Shown: positions 41,855 through 50,358, numbered from the stretch's first letter. The stretch: DNA of 64,000 nucleotides from CBDCGJ01 sp965238305 (GCA_965238305.1 CBDEHK010000001.1:1922001-1986000); one strand, 5' to 3'. Translations and numbers: made by a program. The notes: generated from the sequence alone by a model not told the origin.

Positions 41855-42820
41855 ATGAAGATTTGCATTTACGGTGCCGGTGCCATTGGCGGCTATCTTG
41901 GCTTCGGACTGGCGGATGCCGGCTACGATGTCAGCCTGATCGCGCGCGGTCCGCATATGCAAGCGATCCAGGCCAACGGACTAACTTTGCAGAAGGATGG
42001 CGAGAGTAGAGTTTTGCAGATACCTTGTACCGATAATCCCGCCGCTTTTGGTCCGCAGGATTTTGTCATTGTCACTTTGAAAGCGCATTCGGTACCCATA
42101 GTTGCAGCCGAGCTGCCAAAACTCTTCGACGATAATACCGCCGTGGTGATGGCGGTGAACGGGCTGCCTTGGTGGTATTTTTATGCTCAGGCTGGCGAAT
42201 ATGAAAACCGGCAATTGGAAAGCGTCGATCCGGGCGGCGTGCAATGGCGGCATATCACGCCGGAACGGGTGATCGGTTCCGTCGTCTATCCGGCCTGTGA
42301 CGTGGCGAAACCCGGCGTCATCCGCCATATCGAAGGTGATCGTTTTAGCTTGGGCGAGCCAACTGGGGAGAAGACCGAACGGTTGCAGAAATTGGCCGAA
42401 GCGCTGCGCAGCGCCGGCTTCAAAGCCCCGATCCGGCCGCGCCTTCGGGAGGAAATCTGGGTCAAACTTTGGGGCAATCTCAGTTTCAACCCAATCAGCG
42501 TACTCACTCACGCAACCTTGGAGGATATCTGCAGTTTCCAGGAAACCCGTGCGCTTGCCCGGGCGATGATGATCGAAGCGCAACAGATTGGCGAAAGGCT
42601 AGGCGTCCGATTTCCGATCGACGTCGACCGACGCATTGACGGGGCTGCAGCGGTTGGCGCCCACAAAACCTCCATGCTGCAAGACCTGGAGCAAGGCCGA
42701 CCGATGGAAATCGACGCCGTCGTCTCATCGGTGCAGGAGTTGGGGCAATTAACCGGCATCGCCACACCAACCATCGATATCGTGCTCGGCTTGTTGAAGT
42801 TGCGGGCAGAGAATAACTGA
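41855..42820 (+). CDS. Ketopantoate reductase family protein (ApbA/PanE-like)
   Basis: A 321-residue NADPH-dependent oxidoreductase. The Rossmann start MKICIYGAGAIGGYLGFGLA has GxGxxG; VIVTLKAHSVPIVA and AVVMAVNGLPWWYF follow. The substrate-domain motifs EIWVKLWGNLSFNPISVLTH (with the catalytic lysine) and KTSMLQDLEQGRPMEIDAVV match the family. Several paralogues of this family act outside pantothenate synthesis, and its position among catabolic-type genes (flavoprotein dehydrogenase, thioesterase, Fe-S protein) suggests reduction of some other 2-keto acid. A panE symbol is therefore withheld. Confidence 0.87.
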   Translation: MKICIYGAGAIGGYLGFGLADAGYDVSLIARGPHMQAIQANGLTLQKDGESRVLQIPCTDNPAAFGPQDFVIVTLKAHSVPIVAAELPKLFDDNTAVVMAVNGLPWWYFYAQAGEYENRQLESVDPGGVQWRHITPERVIGSVVYPACDVAKPGVIRHIEGDRFSLGEPTGEKTERLQKLAEALRSAGFKAPIRPRLREEIWVKLWGNLSFNPISVLTHATLEDICSFQETRALARAMMIEAQQIGERLGVRFPIDVDRRIDGAAAVGAHKTSMLQDLEQGRPMEIDAVVSSVQELGQLTGIATPTIDIVLGLLKLRAENN

Positions 42821-42840
42821 GCGGGAGAATACACAAAATA

Positions 42841-43278
42841 ATGTCAAGACAAAGTAAGTTGGTGCCGGAAGGTTATTATCCGATGGCCGGCAGTATGGGC
42901 TTCAGCGATATTATTGGCCCTTTTTATGTGAATGAATTAGCCGATAGAAAATTTCTTTATGGTTTTGTATCCGACGACCGTCATATGAACCCGAACCAGG
43001 TAATCCATGGCGGTATGTTGAACACGTTCGCCGATCATTTCATCGGCCATGCGGTGGTTCATTCGACCCGACGCATGTGCGCGACCATCAGTCTGAACGC
43101 AGATTATACCGCGGGCGGCAAAAAGGATCGCTTCATCCAAGGCCGCGCTGAAGTCGTGCGCGAAGCCAGAAGCATGATATTCATGCGCGGTACCGTCTTC
43201 GACGAGGATCAGGTGATCCTTTCCGTCAATGGAGTTTGGCGTCTGTTCGAAGGCGAAATTAAGCCACCGTCGAACTGA
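42841..43278 (+). CDS. PaaI-type hot-dog thioesterase
   Basis: A 145-residue single hot-dog-domain protein, probable acyl-CoA thioesterase. The helix motif VIHGGMLNTFADHFIGHAVV carries the HGG signature and an acidic residue near the family catalytic position; ATISLNADYTAGGKKDRFIQ and VREARSMIFMRGTVFDED are the following strands. It starts 20 bases after the reductase gene and its stop overlaps the start of the Fe-S protein gene by one base. The CoA substrate is unknown; it may hydrolyse an intermediate made by the preceding enzymes of the cluster. Confidence 0.87.
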   Translation: MSRQSKLVPEGYYPMAGSMGFSDIIGPFYVNELADRKFLYGFVSDDRHMNPNQVIHGGMLNTFADHFIGHAVVHSTRRMCATISLNADYTAGGKKDRFIQGRAEVVREARSMIFMRGTVFDEDQVILSVNGVWRLFEGEIKPPSN

Positions 43279-43955
43279 TGACAATCTTAGAACAACTCTC
43301 TGTCGCGCTTGAACCCACTGGGATGGTATTGCGCGGCGCTTTCCACCCTGACAAAAATATGACTGTCGCTTCTGGTACAATTGCGATCGTCGGCAACGTC
43401 GATGGCCGCATGTGGCAGGCCTTTCAAGCGAGCACTTGGGCCGACGAAAATCCTCTGGATAATTGGTGTGAGGCAATTCTCAGACCGCTTGCGGCGGCGG
43501 TTGACGCTGAGATAGTGTTTCCGAATTCAGGGCCGCCTTATCATCCTATTCAACGTTGGGCACAGCGGGCCGATCAGGTTTTCCCATCGCCCTTGGGGCC
43601 CTTGCTGCATGTGGAGTATGGCCAGTGGCATGCCTATCGTGCCGCCTTGCTGTTTGCAGAGCGGCTCGATTTGCCAGCACAAGGGCAAACCGAAAGCCCT
43701 TGTGAAAGTTGTGTCGGACAGCCTTGCCGCACTGCTTGTCCGGTCGGCGCCATTGGGCAAGGGGACTATGATGTACCGACCTGCGTCGAATATTTGTCGA
43801 CGTCAGCCGGTCAGGATTGTCTGACCCGCGGCTGTTTAGCGCGCCGGGCCTGCCCCATCGGCGCGGCAAATCTTTATGAACCGGCGCAAGCCGAATTTCA
43901 TATGCGGGCGTTTTTGAAAGCACAGGCGAGGCAGCAAACTAAATCAAGCAAATAA
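43278..43955 (+). CDS. Ferredoxin-like 4Fe-4S protein of unknown function
   Basis: A 225-residue soluble protein. The first about 130 residues have no cysteine and no recognised motif. The C-terminal part has two cysteine groups, CESCVGQPCRTACP and then a lone cysteine in PTCVEYL and DCLTRGCLARRACP, which could hold one or two [4Fe-4S] clusters in an arrangement like that of ferredoxin domains in QueG-type or dehalogenase-type proteins. It ends the five-gene run and overlaps convergent pgeF by 17 bases. An electron-transfer role for the flavoprotein of the cluster is possible but unproven. Confidence 0.8.
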   Translation: MTILEQLSVALEPTGMVLRGAFHPDKNMTVASGTIAIVGNVDGRMWQAFQASTWADENPLDNWCEAILRPLAAAVDAEIVFPNSGPPYHPIQRWAQRADQVFPSPLGPLLHVEYGQWHAYRAALLFAERLDLPAQGQTESPCESCVGQPCRTACPVGAIGQGDYDVPTCVEYLSTSAGQDCLTRGCLARRACPIGAANLYEPAQAEFHMRAFLKAQARQQTKSSK

Positions 43956-44715
43956 CCGAAATTTGCCGACCATAGTCTGCTTCGCCATGATGGGTGGTGC
44001 GGCGATAACTGAAAAAGCGGGTCTCGTCGGAATAGGTATCCAGCGCTAAATTCTCAACTTCGACCAGTCCTGATTCATTTAAGCGATCTTCGACGAAACC
44101 TGGTAGATCGAACTGATAATGGTCGTCTCGCGCGCCGTCGACGAAATAGTCCGCGTAATCCGTATTGCTGGCGACAAAGATTTCTCGGTAATCGGCCCCC
44201 ACTTCATAGGATCGCTGGGCAATTGCCGGACCGATGGCAGCAACGATATCTTCCCGTTTGCTGCCCCGAAGTTCCATTTCCGCAACTGTTGCCTCCATCA
44301 CTCCGCCCAGGGCGCCTTTCCAGCCGGCATGGGCGGCAGCGGCGATCTTATTGTGGCGATCGGCAAACAATATCGGGATGCAATCAGCGGTCAGGATACC
44401 CAAGCCCAGTGCAGGCAGCTGGCAAACCATTGCATCCCCCTTCGGTCGTTCGGCATCAGGCAAATCGTCGGTGACTTCGACAATGTCTGTGCTGTGGATT
44501 TGATAAAGGCTTCTGAGAGCCGGCGGGGCGAGCCCAAGGGTAGCGGCGATCCGCCGGCGATTTTCGGTGACCGCCGCCGTATCGTCGTTCGATCCAGGGC
44601 CGGCATTCAAGGAAGCATAAATGCCGTTCGATACGCCACCGGACCGGGTGAAAAAGCCGTGGCGAATATGCGGAATTTCGGCCAGGCAAGGGGAGGAAAT
44701 AAACGGGATGGTCAT
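43939..44715 (-). CDS. pgeF: Laccase-domain protein PgeF (YfiH family), peptidoglycan editing factor
   Basis: A 258-residue cytosolic protein of the multi-copper polyphenol oxidase/PgeF family. Diagnostic segments are IRHGFFTRSGGVSNGIYASL, LTADCIPILFADRHN with the active cysteine, and IAAAAHAGWKGALGGVMEAT with the zinc-ligand histidine; a further histidine is in YRRTTHHGEADYGRQ. Members either edit misincorporated peptidoglycan residues or act as purine nucleosidases. The ATG overlaps the stop of the NDUFAF7-like gene by four bases, placing it third in the lgt operon. Confidence 0.94.
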   Translation of the reverse strand: MTIPFISSPCLAEIPHIRHGFFTRSGGVSNGIYASLNAGPGSNDDTAAVTENRRRIAATLGLAPPALRSLYQIHSTDIVEVTDDLPDAERPKGDAMVCQLPALGLGILTADCIPILFADRHNKIAAAAHAGWKGALGGVMEATVAEMELRGSKREDIVAAIGPAIAQRSYEVGADYREIFVASNTDYADYFVDGARDDHYQFDLPGFVEDRLNESGLVEVENLALDTYSDETRFFSYRRTTHHGEADYGRQISVICLI

Positions 44716-45764
44716 TGCGGTTCCTCAAACCCTGCCGGCGCGGTCGCATCTGGATGACCTAGCGCCAGCACTTTGAAAAGTTCACCCATTTGCCCAGTCC
44801 CCGTCAATCTTTCTAATGCCGGTGCGATTTGACCGCTGACCGCATCACTTTGCAACGCTTTCGCCCGCATCTTGATACCAAGTGCCTCCAAGAATTGGCC
44901 TTGCGTGACGGCCGGCCAGGATCGGCAAGGACTAATCGCCGCCAAACGCTCAAAATCGACATGGCTGGTTAGATCGCACCGTCCGGGCCGGGCCAAAACC
45001 GGAGCGAATTCATGCGCTGCAATCGCTTGCAAAGTGTCGCCATAGCCGCTGACCATATGGCCATAATCGATAATCAAAGCATATCCGCCAAAAGCGTCAA
45101 GACGATTGCCGATTTCCCGTGCGACGTCATCGCGGCTTGGGGAATACTCAAAAATATCGCCCTCCGTCGGTTGAAGGTTTGGCGTCGGTGGCGTGACCAT
45201 CTCCGGCGACAAGGCAAACGCAAGGCCCTCGTCCTGCCACGTGACCAGGCGTTCGTGCCAGAAATTCTCGTGACATTCAAACTGGCGGATTGCCAAGGCG
45301 TCAAAAAACTCATTTGCTATCAACAGCAATGGCCCCGCGGGTACGTCGGCAAAGTGATCGTGCCAGGCGACATCGTATTGGGATAGTTCCTGGGCCTGGA
45401 TCGCCCGCAACTTATCGCTTGCTTCTACTAGATGCACGGACAGTGCCGCGTGAAAGGCCGGTAATTTCTTCGTTGCGCGCAGCATATCCGCCATCAGCAG
45501 ACCGCGGCCGGGCCCCAGCTCCACCAAACTGACCTGCGTCGGCTCTCCCATCTGCAACCAACATTGCGCGCACCAGAGGCCGATTAGTTCACCGAACATC
45601 TGGCTCACTTCCGGCGCAGTGATAAAATCACCGGCCTCACCGAAGGGGTCGCGGGTGCTGTAATAACCTTTTGTTGGATGCAGCAATGCATCCTGCATAA
45701 ATCGAGCGACCGTGATCGGCCCTTCGACTTCGATCAGACGGTGAAAGTAAGAGGTAAGCGGCAT
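44712..45764 (-). CDS. Class I SAM-dependent methyltransferase, NDUFAF7 (MidA) family
   Basis: A 350-residue methyltransferase of the family that in mitochondria dimethylates an arginine of the complex I subunit NDUFS2. The start (LIEVEGPITVARFMQDALLH), HPTKGYYSTRDPFGEAGDFI, the SAM motif LVELGPGRGLLMADML and LLLIANEFFDALAIRQF are characteristic, as is ALIIDYGHMVSGYGDTLQAI. A bacterial role in complex I assembly is inferred. It sits between lgt (four bases upstream) and pgeF (overlap), an arrangement common in alphaproteobacteria. Confidence 0.93.
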   Translation of the reverse strand: MPLTSYFHRLIEVEGPITVARFMQDALLHPTKGYYSTRDPFGEAGDFITAPEVSQMFGELIGLWCAQCWLQMGEPTQVSLVELGPGRGLLMADMLRATKKLPAFHAALSVHLVEASDKLRAIQAQELSQYDVAWHDHFADVPAGPLLLIANEFFDALAIRQFECHENFWHERLVTWQDEGLAFALSPEMVTPPTPNLQPTEGDIFEYSPSRDDVAREIGNRLDAFGGYALIIDYGHMVSGYGDTLQAIAAHEFAPVLARPGRCDLTSHVDFERLAAISPCRSWPAVTQGQFLEALGIKMRAKALQSDAVSGQIAPALERLTGTGQMGELFKVLALGHPDATAPAGFEEPQ

Positions 45765-45768
45765 GGCC

Positions 45769-46584
45769 TTAGGTTGCCTTGCGATAAGCCTGCCAGATCA
45801 AATAGACGCCACCTAAAATCATCGGGATCGACAGGAGTTGTCCCATCGTCAAGCCGCCGCTCAAATATCCGATATGGACATCTGGTTGGCGGAACATCTC
45901 GACAAAAGCACGTGCAGCGGCATACCCAATCAGGAAAAATCCGGTGATCAATCCAGGCCGGTCGAGGGCGCCTTTCGCTCTGATCAACCAGTTCAGGAAT
46001 AGGAACAAGACGATCCCTTCCAATGCCGCTTCGTAAAGCTGACTTGGATGGCGTGGGGCCGGACCGCCGCCTGGAAAGATCATGGCCCAGCCAACGTCGC
46101 TGGCGCGGCCATAAAGCTCGCCGTTGATAAAGTTTGCGACCCGGCCAAAGAACAACCCAACCGGCACTGCCGCCGCGATTAAATCGGCGAATGTCAGTAA
46201 CGGCAATTTATGGCGTCGGGCAAATAATACCATGGCGACGGTGACCCCCAGACAGCCGCCATGAAACGACATGCCGCCGCGCCAGACGGCCAGGGCTTCA
46301 CCAGGATTGGACAGATAAAAACTGGGATTATAGAACAATACATAGCCCAAACGACCGCCCAAGATGACGCCGATCGCAATCCAGATCATGGCATCGTCCC
46401 ACTTCGCCGTCGGTATCGGCTCGCCCGCGTGCCGATTAATTCGCAAAATCCAACGCCAGCCCAGCACCAAGCCAGCAATATAGGCCAACGCATACCAGCG
46501 AATGGCCAACGGGCCAATTTCAAAGATGATTGGATCAATCTTTGGATAAGGGATCACCGCCAGATTTAGGAATTCCAAGATCAT
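45769..46584 (-). CDS. lgt: Prolipoprotein diacylglyceryl transferase
   Basis: Inner-membrane enzyme that attaches diacylglycerol from phosphatidylglycerol to the lipobox cysteine of prelipoproteins. The 271-residue product has seven helices, the conserved start PYPKIDPIIFEIGPLAIRWY, the HGG segment GMSFHGGCLGVTVA and the Lgt signature LFFGRVANFINGELYGR with its arginine and asparagine. RHPSQLYEA is also present. It leads the lgt-NDUFAF7-pgeF operon. Substrates in this window include the VWA lipoprotein at 3672-5354. Confidence 0.97.
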   Translation of the reverse strand: MILEFLNLAVIPYPKIDPIIFEIGPLAIRWYALAYIAGLVLGWRWILRINRHAGEPIPTAKWDDAMIWIAIGVILGGRLGYVLFYNPSFYLSNPGEALAVWRGGMSFHGGCLGVTVAMVLFARRHKLPLLTFADLIAAAVPVGLFFGRVANFINGELYGRASDVGWAMIFPGGGPAPRHPSQLYEAALEGIVLFLFLNWLIRAKGALDRPGLITGFFLIGYAAARAFVEMFRQPDVHIGYLSGGLTMGQLLSIPMILGGVYLIWQAYRKAT

Positions 46585-46986
46585 CTCAAACCGCCACGTC
46601 AGGTAAATTCAATAAGATCGATATATAGGCACGCGCCGGATGCTGCAAGAGAACGATGACAAGTATGTTAATGTTGTTATTTTTCAGTTCGTTATCTGAC
46701 ATAGTTAAAAATTCGCAAAACACTGTTACAACTAAAAATAGGAAGCAAATTTGTGAGTACAAGATGAGAGAATTCTAAAGCTGTGACCGCTGTATGATTG
46801 ACAGCAACATTGTCCCAGGCGGGGTTGACTAAAAACACACAGAACGCCGATGACGATGATTGCCAATTTACCGGTTGCTCTAAGACGTCGCATATCTGAC
46901 CTGTATGCCATGCCGCAAGCCTTTCGCAACGAAGCGGAGAAAGATCTGCGCGCCGCGACTACCTCCCGGCTTGAATCGACCGACGA
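46585..46986. other. AT-rich intergenic region upstream of lgt
   Basis: About 400 bases without a convincing gene, more AT-rich than its surroundings between about 46640 and 46830. It should contain the lgt promoter. One minus-strand frame (46732-46911, ATG start) would encode about 59 residues with a basic start and a hydrophobic stretch KLAIIVIGVLCVFS followed by a cysteine-rich tail, resembling a secreted micropeptide, but it has no clear ribosome site or family match. A plus-strand frame starting at 46850 looks like chance reading. Confidence 0.45.
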
Positions 46987-47547
46987 TCAGTTGCAACCGT
47001 TATGTCTGCGCCAGTTGGCTGCATTGTGGCCTTCGGGTATTTGGGCGCAGGGATCGGGATTGCGATAACCACGTAGAATATTATACCTGTTAATCTGCGC
47101 TTTACTCAGGAGATTGGCGGTTTGTAAATGTGCGGCCAGATGGATGTAACGCAATTTCCCTCGAGCTGCCGCGATTTTCGTTAGCGCGACGCGCAAGTCA
47201 TTCTCTTCGACACTGCCGCCCTGGAATAATTCTTCAAGAGCCAGTTCAAGCGCGATTAATTGTTCTCCTTGTTCGATGGCCCGTGCTTTCATGTCCTCAA
47301 AAATGTCGCTGATGGCGATGACTTGCATGGAATCCATTGGGATATCATCTTTCAAATCCAACAAGTGCCGCGCCCCTGGCAAGCCGTTCAGTTCCGCCGC
47401 CTTGGCCAAGCCCCAGCCGCCGCCGCGTCGCAATTCTGCAATATCTTGTGCGGACAAGCTTTTTATCGACTGCGTTTGCTCGTTGTCAGTTGCCGCCAGA
47501 GACAAAGGGAAGATCGATATCGCAATAGTTAACAGAATGATGCGCAT
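46987..47547 (-). CDS. Secreted Spy/CpxP-like helical protein
   Basis: A 186-residue exported protein. A signal peptide (IILLTIAISIFPLSLAA) is followed by a helical domain. The segment LSKAQINRYNILRGYRNPDP resembles the LTxxQ-type repeat at the end of Spy/CpxP periplasmic chaperones, and a first LSAQDIAELRRGGGWGLAKA motif occurs near the mature N-terminus. A GAGGACAAGG site lies before the ATG. Two cysteines near the C-terminus (DPCAQ and NGCN) could form a disulfide. Spy-like proteins bind unfolded proteins or sense metals and envelope stress; the exact role here is unknown. It is monocistronic on the minus strand between lgt and a methyltransferase gene. Confidence 0.72.
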   Translation of the reverse strand: MRIILLTIAISIFPLSLAATDNEQTQSIKSLSAQDIAELRRGGGWGLAKAAELNGLPGARHLLDLKDDIPMDSMQVIAISDIFEDMKARAIEQGEQLIALELALEELFQGGSVEENDLRVALTKIAAARGKLRYIHLAAHLQTANLLSKAQINRYNILRGYRNPDPCAQIPEGHNAANWRRHNGCN

Positions 47548-47695
47548 GCCTTGTCCTCAACAATGATTAATAAATTTACGAAAAGTCTGATCCGCCGACC
47601 TGCCGAATTGATACGAATATAGGATGCAGCCGAACGCAATTCAACTTGGTCCGCTCATCTGTGGGTTTGAATCTAGCGGCGTCGATGGCACTCGC

Positions 47696-49060
47696 TTAGT
47701 TCCGCGAGCGCGTGATGACGAAGCTTTCGTCCTGAAACCATAGCCCGCCATGCTTTTTCAGGACATCACGTGTGGTATCCAGATAATCCCGGCTGGTAAT
47801 CACTTCGTCCAAGCGTTGGTCTTCGATCTGACCGACATAGACGGCGGCATTCCAGGCCGCCAACAAGGTCGAGGTGCCGATACTGTCATCCACTTCTGAC
47901 GGTAGCGTATGCATGTGATAACGGAAGATCGAGCGTTTGTCGGAATAGGCGTTGAAGTTCAAGTCCCGATGGGATTTGCTCAACCGTTGTTTCAAGCCGG
48001 CCAACAATTCGTGGCGGCTGGTTTGAAATGGATCTTCATCCGGCCACATGCGTTGGATAATTTCCAGTCCGGGATCGTGGCCATGGGAATGGATTGCGAT
48101 CATCCGCCCGCCTGGCGCCAAAGCGCGGCTCAAGGGCGCCAAGACCCGATCTACCTTAAAATCCACTGGCATGCGGGCGCGATAAGGTTGCGAGGCGACC
48201 ACCAGATCATATTCCCCCATCACCTGACCCGGTTTGGGGATCATATTGTCGAGCAGCAGTTCATGATCTTCGCGGTAAATCACCAGGACTGAAGGGCGTT
48301 CATAGAGCGGATTGCCGGTCTTCTCACTGGCGCGGACTTGCCAGCCATGGTCCAACATTGGCTGCATGGCGGTGAATTGTTCATCGAATTCGTGGGTGGT
48401 GTTACCCGCCAGCTTGACGACCTGCCAATTGAGACTAGCGGCGGCGGCCATTGATCCGGGCGATAACCAAGGGCTTTCCGTGTAATAAAGATTGGTCACG
48501 ACCAGCACCATCGCCGGATGTTCAAAAAACCGGTCCGACATCCTGCCTAGCGACAAGCGGACGTCTTCCAAGCTGATCTCTTTGCCGACGACCAGGAATG
48601 GCGTGGTGGCAAAACGTCGATGCATCTGCCGCATCACGCGCGTGAGGACCGTGCCATCACCCATGCCGGCATCGAATACCCGTAAACCCGGTGGCCGCGG
48701 TGCGATCCGTTGCAACTCCATGCCCACTCGGTCGGCGACGGCCCACTTTTCTGAGCAGGTATTAACGAAGAGCAGATATTTCTGCCGATTGTCGTAAAAT
48801 CGAAAGGCGTTAACTTTTTTGTCTGCAGATTTTGATTTTTTCGGTGCGGTTATATCCCGAGGGTCATCCGGACTGGCAGGTTTGTCCTCGATGAAAGCCC
48901 TTACACGCGCCGCCGTTTTTGTCGTCAGACCGCCGCCCCCGCGCAGCCGACCAACAAACTTGCCGTCATTTACCACCCGACGGCCAAACGTAGATTCTGC
49001 AATGCCCTGCCGTCGGCAATAGTCTTCAATTTCCGTGATGAGGTCTGTTGCATCGGCCAT
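47696..49060 (-). CDS. Putative SAM-dependent methyltransferase with N-terminal HTH-like domain
   Basis: A 454-residue soluble protein. Residues about 1-55 (ITEIEDYCRRQGIAESTFGR, then DGKFVGRLRGGGGLTTKTAA) resemble small helix-turn-helix proteins of alphaproteobacteria. After a charged linker the main domain has a SAM motif I, RVFDAGMGDGTVLTRVMRQM, and later ALAPGGRMIAIHSHGHDPGL as a possible motif near strand 5. The substrate is unknown. The combination of a DNA- or RNA-binding-like head with a methyltransferase is unusual, and the protein might act on nucleic acid or serve as a regulator. A TTAGGA site lies eight bases before the ATG. It is monocistronic, divergent from the UbiK-like gene. 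Confidence 0.72.
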   Translation of the reverse strand: MADATDLITEIEDYCRRQGIAESTFGRRVVNDGKFVGRLRGGGGLTTKTAARVRAFIEDKPASPDDPRDITAPKKSKSADKKVNAFRFYDNRQKYLLFVNTCSEKWAVADRVGMELQRIAPRPPGLRVFDAGMGDGTVLTRVMRQMHRRFATTPFLVVGKEISLEDVRLSLGRMSDRFFEHPAMVLVVTNLYYTESPWLSPGSMAAAASLNWQVVKLAGNTTHEFDEQFTAMQPMLDHGWQVRASEKTGNPLYERPSVLVIYREDHELLLDNMIPKPGQVMGEYDLVVASQPYRARMPVDFKVDRVLAPLSRALAPGGRMIAIHSHGHDPGLEIIQRMWPDEDPFQTSRHELLAGLKQRLSKSHRDLNFNAYSDKRSIFRYHMHTLPSEVDDSIGTSTLLAAWNAAVYVGQIEDQRLDEVITSRDYLDTTRDVLKKHGGLWFQDESFVITRSRN

Positions 49061-49119
49061 GACGAAAATCCTAAAGCTGAAAAAGAGTGTGAGTCAAGAT
49101 ATGTATCGTAGAGTATATG

Positions 49120-49142
49120 TTGGGAAAAATATTGGGAAAAAT
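49120..49142. repeat. Short tandem direct repeat upstream of the UbiK-like gene
   Basis: TTGGGAAAAAT occurs at 49120-49130 and again at 49132-49142, a 12-base unit repeated twice. It lies between the divergent methyltransferase and UbiK-like genes, about 80-100 bases from each start. It could be a paired regulator site, but two copies of an A-rich unit are weak evidence. Confidence 0.35.
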
Positions 49143-49224
49143 CCCACTAGCGATTAATCATATAGAATCTTGTCAGTCCGGACGGAGCCTGCAATAGTCG
49201 TTTGAAACTCGTGGAGGCATTGAT

Positions 49225-49632
49225 ATGACAGCGCGGCGGAAAATATTGAACGACTTATCGAAAGTGGCAAATAGTGCGGCCGGCGTGGTGCAGGGCGCCT
49301 ATAGCGAGGCAGAGACAGTTTTTCGCCAACGCCTGGAAGCGCTGCTTGATCGGATGGACTTGGTCACCAGAGAAGAATTCAACGCCGTCAAGGCGATGGC
49401 GGAAAAGGCCCGGCGGGAAAACACCGCACTCGCCAAACGAATAGTAATGCTCGAAGGTAAACCAGCTAAAACGACCGCGAAGAAAAAGCCGGCGCCAAAG
49501 AAAACAGTAACAAAGAAAACGGCGACAAAAAAACCGACGGCAAAGAAGGCTACGACCAAAAAACCGGCGGCCAAGAAACCAACCGCTAAAAAGGCTACAG
49601 CGAAAAAAGCGTCGGTCAAAAAGAAGAGTTAA
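49225..49632 (+). CDS. ubiK: UbiK/BMFP-domain protein with histone-H1-like lysine-rich tail
   Basis: A 135-residue protein. Residues 1-75 form the BMFP (UbiK) helical coiled-coil domain: ILNDLSKVANSAAGVVQGAY and LEALLDRMDLVTREEFNAVK with a MAEKARRENTALAKRIVMLE heptad. UbiK is an accessory factor that helps late ubiquinone synthesis and binds lipid. From about residue 78 to the end the protein is a run of KKPxAKK/TKKPTAKK-type repeats, about half lysine, like histone H1-like proteins. The tail would bind nucleic acid, ribosomes or anionic membrane. GGAGG lies eight bases before the ATG. Ordinary UbiK proteins are about 80-100 residues, so the tail is a clear extension. Confidence 0.82.
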   Translation: MTARRKILNDLSKVANSAAGVVQGAYSEAETVFRQRLEALLDRMDLVTREEFNAVKAMAEKARRENTALAKRIVMLEGKPAKTTAKKKPAPKKTVTKKTATKKPTAKKATTKKPAAKKPTAKKATAKKASVKKKS

Positions 49633-49854
49633 TCTACCCAATTAACAACAAACCTCAGTCCGCGGGCCCGACAATTTCCCCGAGCTATGTTATTTGCTTG
49701 CTTACGGTACTAGATTTTGGCAGTGTTTCTATATGAAGCATTGCAGCTCACGAATTTACGACATCTTGTGTGGTTCCGCCAATTCCGATTGGCGAGTTGC
49801 GCTTCATCTCCGACCTTTGTTCCAAGCGTATTCACGACAGGTGGGGTAAGTGTC

Positions 49855-50358
49855 ATGGGTCTTGTTATGCATGAGGGTATCGGTTTCGAGGACAATCCAC
49901 TCGACACCATTGAAGAAATTGTCAGTGCCCACGAATGGGCATTTGACCGGCAGGGGGATGCAGAGCTTTCCGTTTGCGTTGCCGGGTCCTGGTGCGATTA
50001 CCATTTAGGATTTTCCTATTCGGCGGAGCAGGGCGGAGTGCAGATCGCCTGTGCTTATGATCTAAAGGTGCCGAAAAAAAAGCGGCCGCAAATTTTGGAA
50101 CTGCTTGCCTATATCAACGAGCGTATGTGGTTAGGCCATTTCGATCTGTGGTCCGAAGAAAGCATTCCGATGTATCGCCATGCGATCTTGACCAGGGGCA
50201 GTTTTGGCATCACCGGCGACCAAGTGGAAGATCTGATCGAAGTCGCGATGACCGAGTGCGAGCGCTTCTATCCAGCCTTCCAATTTGTTGTGTGGGGCGG
50301 CAAATCCGCTGAAGAAGCGGTCATGGCTGCCATGCTGGATACCGTCGGCGAAGCTTAA
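49855..50358 (+). CDS. YbjN domain-containing protein
   Basis: A 167-residue soluble protein of the YbjN family, thought to be a type III secretion chaperone-like fold or sensory-transduction regulator. Visible features are HEWAFDRQGDAELSVCVAGS, WCDYHLGFSYSAEQGGVQIA and YINERMWLGHFDLWSEESIP, typical of the alphaproteobacterial group. The ATG at 49855 follows a GGTGGGG site by nine bases; the open frame extends 46 codons upstream but without family resemblance there. It sits between the UbiK-like gene and proC, an arrangement I recognise from other alphaproteobacteria. Molecular function is not known. Confidence 0.88.
   Translation: MGLVMHEGIGFEDNPLDTIEEIVSAHEWAFDRQGDAELSVCVAGSWCDYHLGFSYSAEQGGVQIACAYDLKVPKKKRPQILELLAYINERMWLGHFDLWSEESIPMYRHAILTRGSFGITGDQVEDLIEVAMTECERFYPAFQFVVWGGKSAEEAVMAAMLDTVGEA

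Noticed and set aside
46850..47068. Plus-strand 72-codon frame in the lgt-Spy gap
   Set aside because: It runs into the antisense of the Spy-like gene, has no ribosome site and no recognisable domain.
49480..49632. Repeats at the end of the UbiK-like gene as a tandem repeat or CRISPR-like array
   Set aside because: The repeats are in frame and encode the lysine-rich tail; spacing and units vary as codons, without unique spacers.
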